Origin: Treponema sp. UBA6367
GTDB lineage: Bacteria; Spirochaetota; Spirochaetia; Treponematales; Treponemataceae
DNA: 64,000 bases
NCBI GenBank assembly: GCA_002437725.1
Contig: DJRF01000030.1
Span: 28,269-92,268 of the forward strand
Direction of reading: 5' to 3'
A program made the position numbers and the translations under genes. This document shows positions 1 through 7,818 of this stretch, one piece after another. Position 1 is the stretch's first letter. The number at the start of each line of letters is the position of its first letter. Under the pieces are notes generated by a model that worked only from the letters and a program-made list of their open reading frames with translations, searched no databases and had not been told where the DNA came from.

Positions 1-1
1 T

Positions 2-430
2 ATTTTAAAATTTCCTGTTCCTGAAGCGATTCATAAAACTTTAATTTCTGGAATTGTTGGAAACCGCGCCGCAAATGCGTTTTTCCAGTTCCTGCAAGAT
101 TCAATCCCGAGCGCAAGCCAAATCCTGTTGAATGGAATTGAACTTTTTAAAAGTCAGCTTGAAAAGCTTTCCTTGCCAGAATTTTCTAAAGTGAACGAAA
201 GTTTGTTTAGATTTATTGAATCTTCCGCATATTCTAGCGATTGCATTCAAAAAATTGCCCGTTCTCTTGAAGATTATTTTAATTTTTTGGCGGAAAAAAA
301 TCTAAAAGAAGTGCAGTCGCACTTTGTTTCGATTTGCAACGGTTCTGTTTATCCAAAAACTTTGGTTTTTATAATGGAAAATATTCCCGATTTTTATAAA
401 ACTCTTTCAAATTTTTTAGAAGAAAACTAG
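2..430 (+). CDS. C-terminal end of an AAA (MoxR-type) ATPase, truncated by window edge
   Basis: An open frame runs into the window from the left edge without a start codon and ends at the TAG at 428-430, so only about 142 C-terminal residues are present. The visible part is helical, with a segment reading IVGNRAANAFFQFL like the helical lid of MoxR-type ATPases. No Walker motif is inside the window. The identification rests mainly on context: the VWA protein starts 21 bp downstream, and AAA ATPase plus VWA pairs are a standard operon in which the ATPase acts as a chaperone-like partner. An internal ATG at 128 gives a shorter frame but is not the likely start. Confidence 0.6.
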   Translation: MLKFPVPEAIHKTLISGIVGNRAANAFFQFLQDSIPSASQILLNGIELFKSQLEKLSLPEFSKVNESLFRFIESSAYSSDCIQKIARSLEDYFNFLAEKNLKEVQSHFVSICNGSVYPKTLVFIMENIPDFYKTLSNFLEEN

Positions 431-451
431 TTTCTTAAAAAACTTTTTTGT

Positions 452-1744
452 ATGAATGTTTTGGCAAATCTTGAAAAAATACGTTCTCAGTGGTTTTATA
501 CAGAACCCTTGCTTTTTTCGGCGGCGTGTACGCATAATTTTGTTGAAAATAATTCTATTTCTGTGCCTTTAAGAAGCGGCTGCATGAGAATTGAATTTTC
601 ATCAGAACTTTGCAATGGTTTTAATCAAAAAGAACTTGAAGATTTGTTAAAAATTGAAATTTTTAGGATTTTGCTGCAGCATCCCTACAAAAGAAAGCCG
701 CTAAATGCAAAAGGCGGAATTCTTTCTCTTGCCAGCGACATTGTTCTTTATCAAGGGGGGATAAAACTTTCCTCTATTAATTCTGACCGTTTCTTGCAAG
801 GCGTTGAATATTTTAAGTTTCAGGCAAAGCGTTTTGAAATTGAACAGTATCCTTTAGGAAAAAAATGGGAAGGCAGCGAAGAACTTAATTTTTTTAAAAG
901 AAATCTTTGCGTTGATCACCGCTCTGGCATACTTGTTTTAAAAGACGTTCTTTCGTTTGAGCAGTGGTATGAAAAAATTCGTTTTCTTGTTGACCAAACG
1001 GCAATTGCTGGCGGACAAAACGTGGGAACGTCCTCTAATGGGCAAAATTTTTCGCTTCCTTCAAACGAAAGTTGTGAACTTTGGCAAGAAAATCCTGATG
1101 CGCAGCACCTTCTTTCTATGCAGATTCAAAAAACTCAAACAGACATGGGCTGGGGCGGCTTGTCTGGAGGCGAAATTCGCGCTCTTGAAGACCAATGCGT
1201 TTTTTCTTTTGATTATCGCAGGGTGCTTTCGCGCTTTAGGCAAAGCATTGTAAGTGCAAAGCGTTCTCTTACGCGAATGCGCCCGAGCAGGCGATTCGGT
1301 TTTTCGCAAATGGGAAGCCGCTATGAACGCAAAGCAAATGTTCTAATCGCTGTGGATGTTAGCGGTTCCATAACGGATTCCAGTTTTGAAAAGTTTTGCC
1401 ATGCAGTAAAAAATTTCTTTTTTCTTAGAATTATCGAAAATATCGATTTGATTTTTTTTGACACGCAAGTAAAATTCAAAGAGCCAGTTCCTTTGAAAAA
1501 AAACATGAGATTAGACCAGGTGAAAGGGCGAGGGGGAACAAATTTTCAATGTGCTTTGGATTTTTTTCTGCAAAACAAGGCTAAATACAGCGGGATGATA
1601 ATTTTTACCGATGGTGAAGGCGAAAAACCTTCTGCAAATGAAAAGATGAACGTGCTTTGGATTTTGGAAAACCGCCTTTCTTTTGAAAAATCAAAATTGT
1701 GGATAAAATCGCTTCCAGGAAACAGCGCAACCTATCTGCCTTAA
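452..1744 (+). CDS. VWA-like (DUF2201-type) protein, partner of the upstream ATPase
   Basis: 430 residues. The C-terminal third is a von Willebrand A-like domain: the hydrophobic strand LIAVDVSGSI (about residue 298) carries the DxSGS metal-adhesion motif, and later GGTNF and IFTDGEGE match the second and third MIDAS loops. The N-terminal half resembles the metallopeptidase-like domain that precedes VWA in DUF2201 proteins. The expected HExxH zinc motif is not seen; the corresponding helix reads EIFRILLQHPYKR, so that half is probably not catalytic. It follows the ATPase by 21 bp and precedes an unknown gene by 19 bp. The ATG has no clear Shine-Dalgarno, so translation may be coupled to the upstream gene. 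Confidence 0.8.
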   Translation: MNVLANLEKIRSQWFYTEPLLFSAACTHNFVENNSISVPLRSGCMRIEFSSELCNGFNQKELEDLLKIEIFRILLQHPYKRKPLNAKGGILSLASDIVLYQGGIKLSSINSDRFLQGVEYFKFQAKRFEIEQYPLGKKWEGSEELNFFKRNLCVDHRSGILVLKDVLSFEQWYEKIRFLVDQTAIAGGQNVGTSSNGQNFSLPSNESCELWQENPDAQHLLSMQIQKTQTDMGWGGLSGGEIRALEDQCVFSFDYRRVLSRFRQSIVSAKRSLTRMRPSRRFGFSQMGSRYERKANVLIAVDVSGSITDSSFEKFCHAVKNFFFLRIIENIDLIFFDTQVKFKEPVPLKKNMRLDQVKGRGGTNFQCALDFFLQNKAKYSGMIIFTDGEGEKPSANEKMNVLWILENRLSFEKSKLWIKSLPGNSATYLP

Positions 1745-1763
1745 AACAAAACGAAGGAAAAAA

Positions 1764-2393
1764 ATGTTTGAACAGAAAAAAAATGATTTTTGGAAAGAAA
1801 AACTCGTTCTTATGCAAAGGCAAAATATCCGCACCGGAAATCCTTTGCAAGATATTGCATCTGTTTTGCACAAAATAGAATTGATTTGCCTCGCTTGGCC
1901 TGGCATGAAAAGCCAAGTAGAAAACTCTGCTTCCTCTGTTAGCTGGGAGCTTTTTGTGAGCGAAGATTTTCATATACGCGCTTTTTTTCAGCGGCAAACA
2001 AAACTTTCTTTTTTGGGAAGAACCAAAACTGGTTTTGAAAAAATTGCGGATGCAAAGCTTGCAAACGACCCTTTTCCCGTTATTGAACATTTTTTAAGGC
2101 ATTTTGATGAATATCAAGCTGAAGTTTACCGGCTTGAGCAAAAAGAGCTGCGTCGCAATGCAAAAATAAAACTTGCGCGCGAGTTTATAAAAGCTTTTAT
2201 GAATCAAAAGTCAAAGGAAGACGGCAGCAATTTTGAATGGCAAGTAAAAAATCCTGAAGAAAATCATTCTTTTGAAAATAAAAATTCTGAGCATGATTTT
2301 TTTACTATTTTAATAGAAAAAAATGGTTGTGTTTTACAAAAAACTGTAAGCACAACCAATTTCATAAGCGAACTAAAAGAACTTTCTTTTTAA
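1764..2393 (+). CDS. conserved-context hypothetical protein, third gene of the ATPase-VWA operon
   Basis: 209 residues, unrecognised. It is soluble: no signal peptide or membrane segment is visible. The central part (about residues 120-150) is a charged helix rich in Lys, Glu and Arg, and the C-terminal third is Asn/Glu-rich and probably flexible. The start ATG at 1764 has AAGGA about 8 bp upstream. Position and spacing suggest co-transcription with the ATPase and VWA protein, so a role in that complex is a guess from context only. The next gene lies on the opposite strand, so the operon ends here. Confidence 0.65.
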   Translation: MFEQKKNDFWKEKLVLMQRQNIRTGNPLQDIASVLHKIELICLAWPGMKSQVENSASSVSWELFVSEDFHIRAFFQRQTKLSFLGRTKTGFEKIADAKLANDPFPVIEHFLRHFDEYQAEVYRLEQKELRRNAKIKLAREFIKAFMNQKSKEDGSNFEWQVKNPEENHSFENKNSEHDFFTILIEKNGCVLQKTVSTTNFISELKELSF

Positions 2394-2435
2394 GTCAAAC
2401 TTGCAGTTTTTTTAATTAGCCTAAACTTTGCGTTT

Positions 2436-3137
2436 TTATCTGCGTTTTCTTCCAAAAAGTCTTAAAAGATATAAGAAAATATTTACAAAGTCCAAATATA
2501 ATTCCAATGCGCCAATTATAGAAGCCTTGTTAAAAACTTCTGTATTTTGAGCTCTTTGGCTTACTACCAGCATCTTCTTTGCGTCGTATGCTGTGCAGCC
2601 GGTAAAAACAACAACGCCCACAATTGAAATTATCCAGTCAAGTCTTTCTGACTTTAAAAATAAGTTCAAAAGAGAAGCAATAACAAGCCCTGTAATTGCC
2701 ATAAAGAAAAATCTTCCAAAAGAAAGAATGTTTGCTTTAGAAAAAGTGCCGTAAATTGCCATCACTAAAAACATCGCTGCGCTTATAACGAATACAGTTG
2801 CAATAGATTTGATGTTGTATACCAAAAATATGCTTGAAAGCGTCATTCCATTTAAAATTGAATACAAAATGAACGCAACTGTTGCCGCTTTTGCAGAAAT
2901 CTTATTGATTTTTGCCGAAAGCCAGATTACAACAACAATTTCAGCAATAGCAAGAATTAAATATCCAAATCCATTGCCAAAAATTAAATTAGACAAAAAC
3001 TGGCTTCTTACTGTAAAAAAAGCTACCGCCGCACTCAAAGCAAGTGCTAAAGTCATCCAGCCATAAACCTTTGCTAAAAAACGATTCTGCTCGCTTGCAA
3101 CAGAAACTATTTTTTCAGAGTTTTCTAAATTTTCCAT
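2436..3137 (-). CDS. Bax inhibitor-1/YccA family integral membrane protein
   Basis: About 233 residues with a short charged N-terminus followed by roughly seven hydrophobic segments, the layout of the BI-1/YccA (TMBIM) family. The C-terminal segment reading LELYLDFVNIFLYLLRLFG is the family signature around the conserved Asp. These proteins are proton-sensitive calcium leak channels in characterised members, or FtsH-interacting modulators in E. coli (YccA). Two ATGs are possible; the inner one at 3137 is preferred because AAGGA lies 6 bp before it, whereas it abuts the outer ATG (3143). The gene is monocistronic and diverges from the hydrolase at 3282. Confidence 0.92.
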   Translation of the reverse strand: MENLENSEKIVSVASEQNRFLAKVYGWMTLALALSAAVAFFTVRSQFLSNLIFGNGFGYLILAIAEIVVVIWLSAKINKISAKAATVAFILYSILNGMTLSSIFLVYNIKSIATVFVISAAMFLVMAIYGTFSKANILSFGRFFFMAITGLVIASLLNLFLKSERLDWIISIVGVVVFTGCTAYDAKKMLVVSQRAQNTEVFNKASIIGALELYLDFVNIFLYLLRLFGRKRR

Positions 3138-3281
3138 TGTCATTCCTTATAAAGAGAAGTCTAATAAGTTCATCTCTCTCATTTTCAACTTCTAGAACAT
3201 TCCCAAAAGATAAAAGTCTGATTTAAATATACTATATTTGCAAGAAAAATAAAGACTTTTATTGTTTTTTTTACGAAAAAT

Positions 3282-4493
3282 GTGGAACTCTTAAAAAAAC
3301 TTGATTATTATAAAAGTATGTCTAATATTCTTGATTACGTTGCTTGGCGAGGAGACCTTTCTTTTGAGGATTCTCCGTTTAATGAAATTGATTCTCTAAT
3401 TCTTTGCCAGATTCTATATCTAAACTTTGATGGTCTTATGAAATCTAGGGATTTTTCCTCGTCGATTCCTTTGCATGAGCTTGCTGAAATCTTTAAAAAC
3501 TCTCCAGATTTTGAAGCTCGTTCTGACACAGGGCTTTTAATAAATAAGCTTTCTTCCCAACTGCTGTTAGAGGCTGCAAAAACTGTTCGTTTTGGAAACA
3601 TTTTGGCAACTGGCTATGATTCTATTATCGATTTAAAGAAAGAAGAGCAGTTTGCGGCAATGACTTATATAATAGAAAAAAAACAGCTTTTTGTAGCTTA
3701 TCGCGGCACAGACGACACTGTTGTTGGCTGGAAAGAGGACTGCAATCTTGCAATAATGAACGAAGTTCCTGCTCAAAAAGATGCTGTTCTGTATCTTCAG
3801 GATGTCGCAAGTAATTTAAAAGGAACAATAACTGTCGCAGGCCATTCAAAGGGTGGAAATCTTGCTGTCTTTGCATCTGCGCTTTGCGATAAAAAAATAA
3901 AGAATCGAATTGAAAAGATTTACAACAACGATGGGCCTGGCTTTACAGAAAAAAGGCTTGAATCTCAAGAATTTTATGAAATTATTCCAAAGCTTTGTTC
4001 GTTTTATCCTCAGCTTTCAATCGTGGGAATGATTTTTCGCCATAAAGGCTGTTTTCAAGTTGTAGAAAGCGATGAATCAGGCGTAATGCAGCACGATCCA
4101 TTTTCGTGGCACATAAAAGGAAAAGAATTTGTTCAAGTCGACGGTTTTGACAAAGCTAGCAAGCTTTTTTATGATTCGTTTAATAAGTGGATAGACATAC
4201 TTTCTACCAAAGATAGAGAAATTTTTGTAGAAACTCTTTTTGAAATAATTCACGCGACTGGCGCAAAAACAAATTCTGAAATAAAAGCGAATATGTTTAA
4301 GAATTCCGTAAAAATTCTTGCAGCGCTAAGAAAACTTTCACCTGAGCTTAGAAAAATTATGGAAGAAGTTTTAAAATCTTTATTCCATATCGTTCATGAA
4401 GATTTGCCAAGTTTTTCAGAGCTGGAAAAAGAGCGGAAATTAAAAACAAAGCCGAAAAAAAGCAATTGCGAATCAAAAACAGAGCCAAAATAA
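3282..4493 (+). CDS. lipase-like alpha/beta hydrolase (DUF2974/Mbeg1-like)
   Basis: 403 residues. The nucleophile elbow GHSKGGNLA (about residue 188) and the upstream strand LFVAYRGTDDTVVGWKED, which supplies the oxyanion region, match the Mbeg1-like DUF2974 branch of lipase_3 hydrolases. These usually have a GHSKGGN motif and act on unknown, probably lipid, esters. There is no signal peptide, so it is predicted cytoplasmic. The C-terminal 20 residues are Lys-rich. The reading frame opens with GTG at 3282 or ATG at 3318 (residue 13); neither has a convincing Shine-Dalgarno, so the start is uncertain by 12 codons. Confidence 0.85.
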   Translation: MELLKKLDYYKSMSNILDYVAWRGDLSFEDSPFNEIDSLILCQILYLNFDGLMKSRDFSSSIPLHELAEIFKNSPDFEARSDTGLLINKLSSQLLLEAAKTVRFGNILATGYDSIIDLKKEEQFAAMTYIIEKKQLFVAYRGTDDTVVGWKEDCNLAIMNEVPAQKDAVLYLQDVASNLKGTITVAGHSKGGNLAVFASALCDKKIKNRIEKIYNNDGPGFTEKRLESQEFYEIIPKLCSFYPQLSIVGMIFRHKGCFQVVESDESGVMQHDPFSWHIKGKEFVQVDGFDKASKLFYDSFNKWIDILSTKDREIFVETLFEIIHATGAKTNSEIKANMFKNSVKILAALRKLSPELRKIMEEVLKSLFHIVHEDLPSFSELEKERKLKTKPKKSNCESKTEPK

Positions 4494-4541
4494 AAACTGA
4501 TGAACACCGCGTCTTTTAAAAAGTCAAAAATAGACGAAAAA

Positions 4542-4570
4542 TAGACAAATTTATATTCTGGGTATATACT
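4542..4570 (+). promoter_or_regulatory. sigma-70-type promoter of the FHA leader
   Basis: TAGACA at 4542-4547 and TATACT at 4565-4570 are separated by 17 bp. The predicted start near 4577 would give a leader of about 160 nt ahead of the FHA gene. Confidence 0.65.
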
Positions 4571-4587
4571 AAATGTATTAGAAGGGA

Positions 4588-4737
4588 AGATAAAAACTGT
4601 CAAAATACTGTGAGTTTTATCTTAAAAAGTTTGCGTTGCAAACTTTCTTATCAACTGTTGTTTCTCACTTAGTTGCGAAACAACTTAAAAAATCAAATCG
4701 AAAGTTGAAACTTTCTCATTGATTTTTTATGGGAGGC
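4588..4737 (+). ncRNA. structured 5' leader with four hairpins before the FHA gene
   Basis: Four consecutive hairpins can be read: A, GATAAAAAC pairing with GTTTTATC (4589-4622); B, AAGTTTGC-GTT-GCAAACTT (4628-4646); C, GTTGTTTC with GAAACAAC (4656-4684); D, AAAAAATCAA with TTGATTTTTT (4687-4728), enclosing GAAAGTT/AACTTTC. The block ends in ATGGGAGG just before the coding region. Almost the same sequence and fold precedes the ferredoxin gene on the other strand, with a compensatory change in stem D (A-U to G-C). This argues for selection on RNA structure. Whether it is a switch, an RNA stabiliser or a dispersed repeat that supplies a ribosome site is unknown. Confidence 0.65.
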
Positions 4738-5091
4738 ATGAGAATTTTGCAAGATACAACAATTATTACAGATAGTCCTGTCGGCAGGCATTTGGACGCA
4801 ATTTCGGAGTCAGTTCCGGCAAGTTATTTAATGTTTAATAAAAAGAAGATTAAACTTGTAGCAAAAATTACAATCGGCCGCGAATCTGATAATGATGTTG
4901 TTGTTGACAATAAATTGGCAAGTCGACATCACGCTATAATACAAAAAATTCGCGATGCTTATTTTATAAAAGACGAAAAAAGTACAAATGGAACTTTTGT
5001 GAACGGGCAGCGTATTCCGGACGGAAAATATGTTCGCCTTGCAACTGGAGACAAGATTACTATCGGCACAATGAGCCTTGTGATTTCTTAA
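4738..5091 (+). CDS. FHA (forkhead-associated) domain protein
   Basis: About 117 residues, essentially a single FHA domain. The strands TIGRESDNDVVVD, SRHHAII and STNGTFVNG contain the Gly-Arg, Ser-x-x-His and Asn-Gly phosphothreonine-binding positions. It should bind phosphorylated proteins, probably substrates of the kinase two genes downstream (6156), with the phosphatase in between. The start is unclear: ATG 4729 lies within the ATGGGAGG block, and ATG 4738 is only 1 bp after it; 4738 is given here. It is preceded by a long structured leader with its own promoter and followed after 10 bp by the phosphatase gene. Confidence 0.9.
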   Translation: MRILQDTTIITDSPVGRHLDAISESVPASYLMFNKKKIKLVAKITIGRESDNDVVVDNKLASRHHAIIQKIRDAYFIKDEKSTNGTFVNGQRIPDGKYVRLATGDKITIGTMSLVIS

Positions 5092-5101
5092 AATTAAGAT
5101 T

Positions 5102-6139
5102 TTGAACGAAGATTTATTTGAAAAGCTTGAAAAATTTTCTTTTTCTCGCGAACTTCCTACACATGATTATCTCTTTGAATTAGCAGATAGAACCGCAGGC
5201 ATTTTGGAATCTGAAAGTGATGTTTGGCGTCCCTGTTCAGAAAAAAAAGAGCTTGGCGGACTTTTGGATTTTACTGTCAAGGGCGTTGAAAATTTGCCTG
5301 CAATCATTGTTCCAGACCTCCATGCGCGCCCTTACTTTATTTTTAATATAATGAAGTTTATTTTGCCAGATAATTTTATAGAAGAAAAAACAGGAATTTC
5401 TGTATATGACGCTCTTTGCCAGAATTTAGTGCGCGTTATTTGTGTGGGGGACCTTCTTCATTCAGAGTTGAGAGGAAAGGAGCGGTGGCTCGCTGCAAAA
5501 GATGAATTTCTTGAGGGAAATTGTACGGGCGAAAATATGGCAAGCGAAATGGCAGAAGGGCTTTCTTTGCTGTCTGCCGTTATGGAATTAAAATGTGCTT
5601 TTCCAAAAAATTTTCACATATTAAAAGGTAACCATGAAAACATTATGAATGTTAACAATCATGGCAATTTTCCTTTTAGAAAATTTGCAAATGAAGGCGA
5701 AATGGTCCGCATATTTATGGAAGAAATGTACGGCGATGATGTTGTTATGGTGATTTTTTGCTTTGAAAATGCTTTGCCGCTCCTTGCCGCTTTGCCTTCT
5801 GTTGTAGTTTCCCATGCGGAGCCAGAAGTCGCTTTTTCTAAAGAACAGATAATAAACGGAATGGGCAACGATTTTGTTGTAAAAGCATTGACTTGGACTG
5901 GAAATGACGAAGCTGAAGAGGGTAGCGTCTTAAAGATGCTAAAAGAATTTACAACTTGCAAAGACCCTTTGGATGCTAGGTATATTGCCGGGCATAGACC
6001 TGTAAGCGGTAAGTATTTTTTACGGCAAGATGGACTTTTTGTTCAAATTCATAATCCAGAAAAACAACACATAGCGCTTGTTTCTAAAGATAGATTTTTT
6101 AATCCAAATACAGATATTGTAAGTGTTGTTCCAGAATAA
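5102..6139 (+). CDS. metallophosphoesterase (calcineurin-like phosphatase)
   Basis: 345 residues starting at TTG 5102. The five metal-binding blocks of the calcineurin-like fold are in order: PDLHARP (about residue 71), VGDLLH (117), KGNHEN (178), SHAEP (239) and GHRPV (297). The GNHE and GDxxH forms are those of PPP-type protein phosphatases and related diadenosine tetraphosphatases. It lies between an FHA protein (10 bp upstream) and a Ser/Thr kinase (16 bp downstream), so a protein phosphatase opposing that kinase is the simplest reading. Sequence alone does not exclude nucleotide substrates. No signal peptide, so cytoplasmic. Confidence 0.82.
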   Translation: MNEDLFEKLEKFSFSRELPTHDYLFELADRTAGILESESDVWRPCSEKKELGGLLDFTVKGVENLPAIIVPDLHARPYFIFNIMKFILPDNFIEEKTGISVYDALCQNLVRVICVGDLLHSELRGKERWLAAKDEFLEGNCTGENMASEMAEGLSLLSAVMELKCAFPKNFHILKGNHENIMNVNNHGNFPFRKFANEGEMVRIFMEEMYGDDVVMVIFCFENALPLLAALPSVVVSHAEPEVAFSKEQIINGMGNDFVVKALTWTGNDEAEEGSVLKMLKEFTTCKDPLDARYIAGHRPVSGKYFLRQDGLFVQIHNPEKQHIALVSKDRFFNPNTDIVSVVPE

Positions 6140-6155
6140 TAAGTAAGGTGTAAAA

Positions 6156-7754
6156 ATGGCAGAAATTTTTCCTCACACAATAGGTAAGTATGAAGTTCAA
6201 GGGATAATCGCAAAAGGCGGAATGGGCGTAGTTTACAAGGCTATGCATCCTTCTCTAAAAAGACAGGTCGTTATAAAAAAAATGACGGCCAGAAAAAATT
6301 CTGCGAATGTGGAACGATTCAAGCGAGAAGCTCAAATTTTGCTTGATTTACAAAGTCCATATATAGTCCATCTTTTTGACTACTTTACCGAAGGCGGTTA
6401 CCGCTACATGGTAGAAGAATTTGTGGACGGCATGGCTCTAGACAAGCTTTTACAAAAGCAAACAGTTTTAAGTCCTCAGCTAGCCATGTTGATTTTGCAG
6501 GATGCTTGTCTCGCTTTAAAATATGCTCATTCAAAGGATATTGTTCATCGCGACATTAAGCCTGGAAATATTCTTATTTCTAAGCGTGCAGAAATAAAGC
6601 TTGCCGACTTTGGAATTGCAACGGATTCTGCTGAAAACGACTCTCTTACCGAAAGTGGTGTTGCTCTTGGAACTCCTGCCTATATGCCTCCTGAACAGTT
6701 TGAAAACAGCGCGGGCGTTGATTGCCGTGCAGACATTTATGCGCTTGGAATTATGCTTTACGAAATGGTCACAGGCTCAAAGCCTTACCCAGGAACGCTT
6801 TCTGTAGAAACTTTAAATGTAATAAGAAAGGGAAAGTATATATCGCCAAAAAAAATTGACAAGACAATTCCTTCCGTAGTCTGCCGCCTTATAAAAAAAA
6901 TGCTAAAGCCAAATGCTAAAAAACGTTTTCAAAGCACAGTTCCTATTCTCAAGGTGATAAAAAGATATTTAAAACACTACGATGTTCACGCAATTCGTGT
7001 GCAGCTTGCAAAACTTATTCTTTCAAAAGATGGAATAAAAGAGCAGCCTTATATCCGCACAGATTTAAAAAAGAAAAAAGCCTGGACAATTTCCCTTTGC
7101 TCTGTTGCAGCAGTTCTTGGCATAGGAACTTTGTGGCTTAACGGAATTTTTCATAAAACAATTTTGCGCAGATGGTATACGCCTGTAAGCATTCAAATGA
7201 AAATGCCTGCAACTTCTTCTGCCGGTGCGGATTTGCCAGTAAGAGCATTTTTCTTTGAAAACGATGGAAACCTAATCCCTGAAGTTCCAAATACTCGCAG
7301 AGTTTTAACACAAGTTTCCGAAAAAAAATTTCCTGCGGAAAAAAATGCACGCAACAGAACTTACACTACTAAAGACATTTATCTTACGCATGGCAATTAT
7401 CGCATAAAAGTTGTTGCAGGTCCTTACGTCTGGTGGAAATCATTCAGCGTCGACAGAAATGAAGTTGTTATAAATGCGGATTTTTTAAAGAATATGCGAC
7501 GGCAAGTTTCAATTCTGCCATCCGTTTATAATGCAAAAAACGGGCAGGAAATAACTAATTCCACTTCTGTTACGATTTTCTTGAACAATGAATGGATAAA
7601 ACTCCAGGATTTTCCTAAAGAAAAACTTATAAGTGGAAATGTCTTTAAGGTTAAGTTCACTTGCGAAGGCTATCAAGAGGAAATCTTTTCTTTGCGATTA
7701 GACTGGTTGCAAGACACTTTATATATTGGCGCGAATTTAATGCCTAATGGTTAA
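6156..7754 (+). CDS. transmembrane Ser/Thr protein kinase (Hanks type)
   Basis: 532 residues. The kinase domain spans about residues 10-275: glycine loop AKGGMGVVYKA, lysine in VVIKKM, catalytic loop HRDIKPGNIL, DFG in LADFGIAT and activation segment GTPAYMPPEQF. All catalytic residues are present. A membrane helix follows at about 308-331 (AWTISLCSVAAVLGIGTLW), and the remaining roughly 200 residues would be outside the cytoplasm and show no recognisable PASTA repeats; they look beta-rich, PEGA-like. A receptor-type kinase sensing an envelope signal is inferred. It is third in the FHA-phosphatase-kinase operon. The start ATG has TAAGGTG about 8 bp upstream. Confidence 0.93.
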   Translation: MAEIFPHTIGKYEVQGIIAKGGMGVVYKAMHPSLKRQVVIKKMTARKNSANVERFKREAQILLDLQSPYIVHLFDYFTEGGYRYMVEEFVDGMALDKLLQKQTVLSPQLAMLILQDACLALKYAHSKDIVHRDIKPGNILISKRAEIKLADFGIATDSAENDSLTESGVALGTPAYMPPEQFENSAGVDCRADIYALGIMLYEMVTGSKPYPGTLSVETLNVIRKGKYISPKKIDKTIPSVVCRLIKKMLKPNAKKRFQSTVPILKVIKRYLKHYDVHAIRVQLAKLILSKDGIKEQPYIRTDLKKKKAWTISLCSVAAVLGIGTLWLNGIFHKTILRRWYTPVSIQMKMPATSSAGADLPVRAFFFENDGNLIPEVPNTRRVLTQVSEKKFPAEKNARNRTYTTKDIYLTHGNYRIKVVAGPYVWWKSFSVDRNEVVINADFLKNMRRQVSILPSVYNAKNGQEITNSTSVTIFLNNEWIKLQDFPKEKLISGNVFKVKFTCEGYQEEIFSLRLDWLQDTLYIGANLMPNG

Positions 7755-7783
7755 GTTAAAACAAAAATCATTGTAATTTTTTC

Positions 7784-7812
7784 TTGTCTAAGTTTTATTA
7801 TGCATATATATT
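7784..7812 (+). promoter_or_regulatory. promoter of lon, predicted leaderless start
   Basis: TTGTCT at 7784-7789 and TATATT at 7807-7812 are 17 bp apart. The -10 box ends 6 bp before the lon ATG (7819), so transcription should begin at or next to the start codon. No Shine-Dalgarno is present before the ATG, which agrees with a leaderless mRNA. Confidence 0.55.
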
Positions 7813-7818
7813 TAAAAC

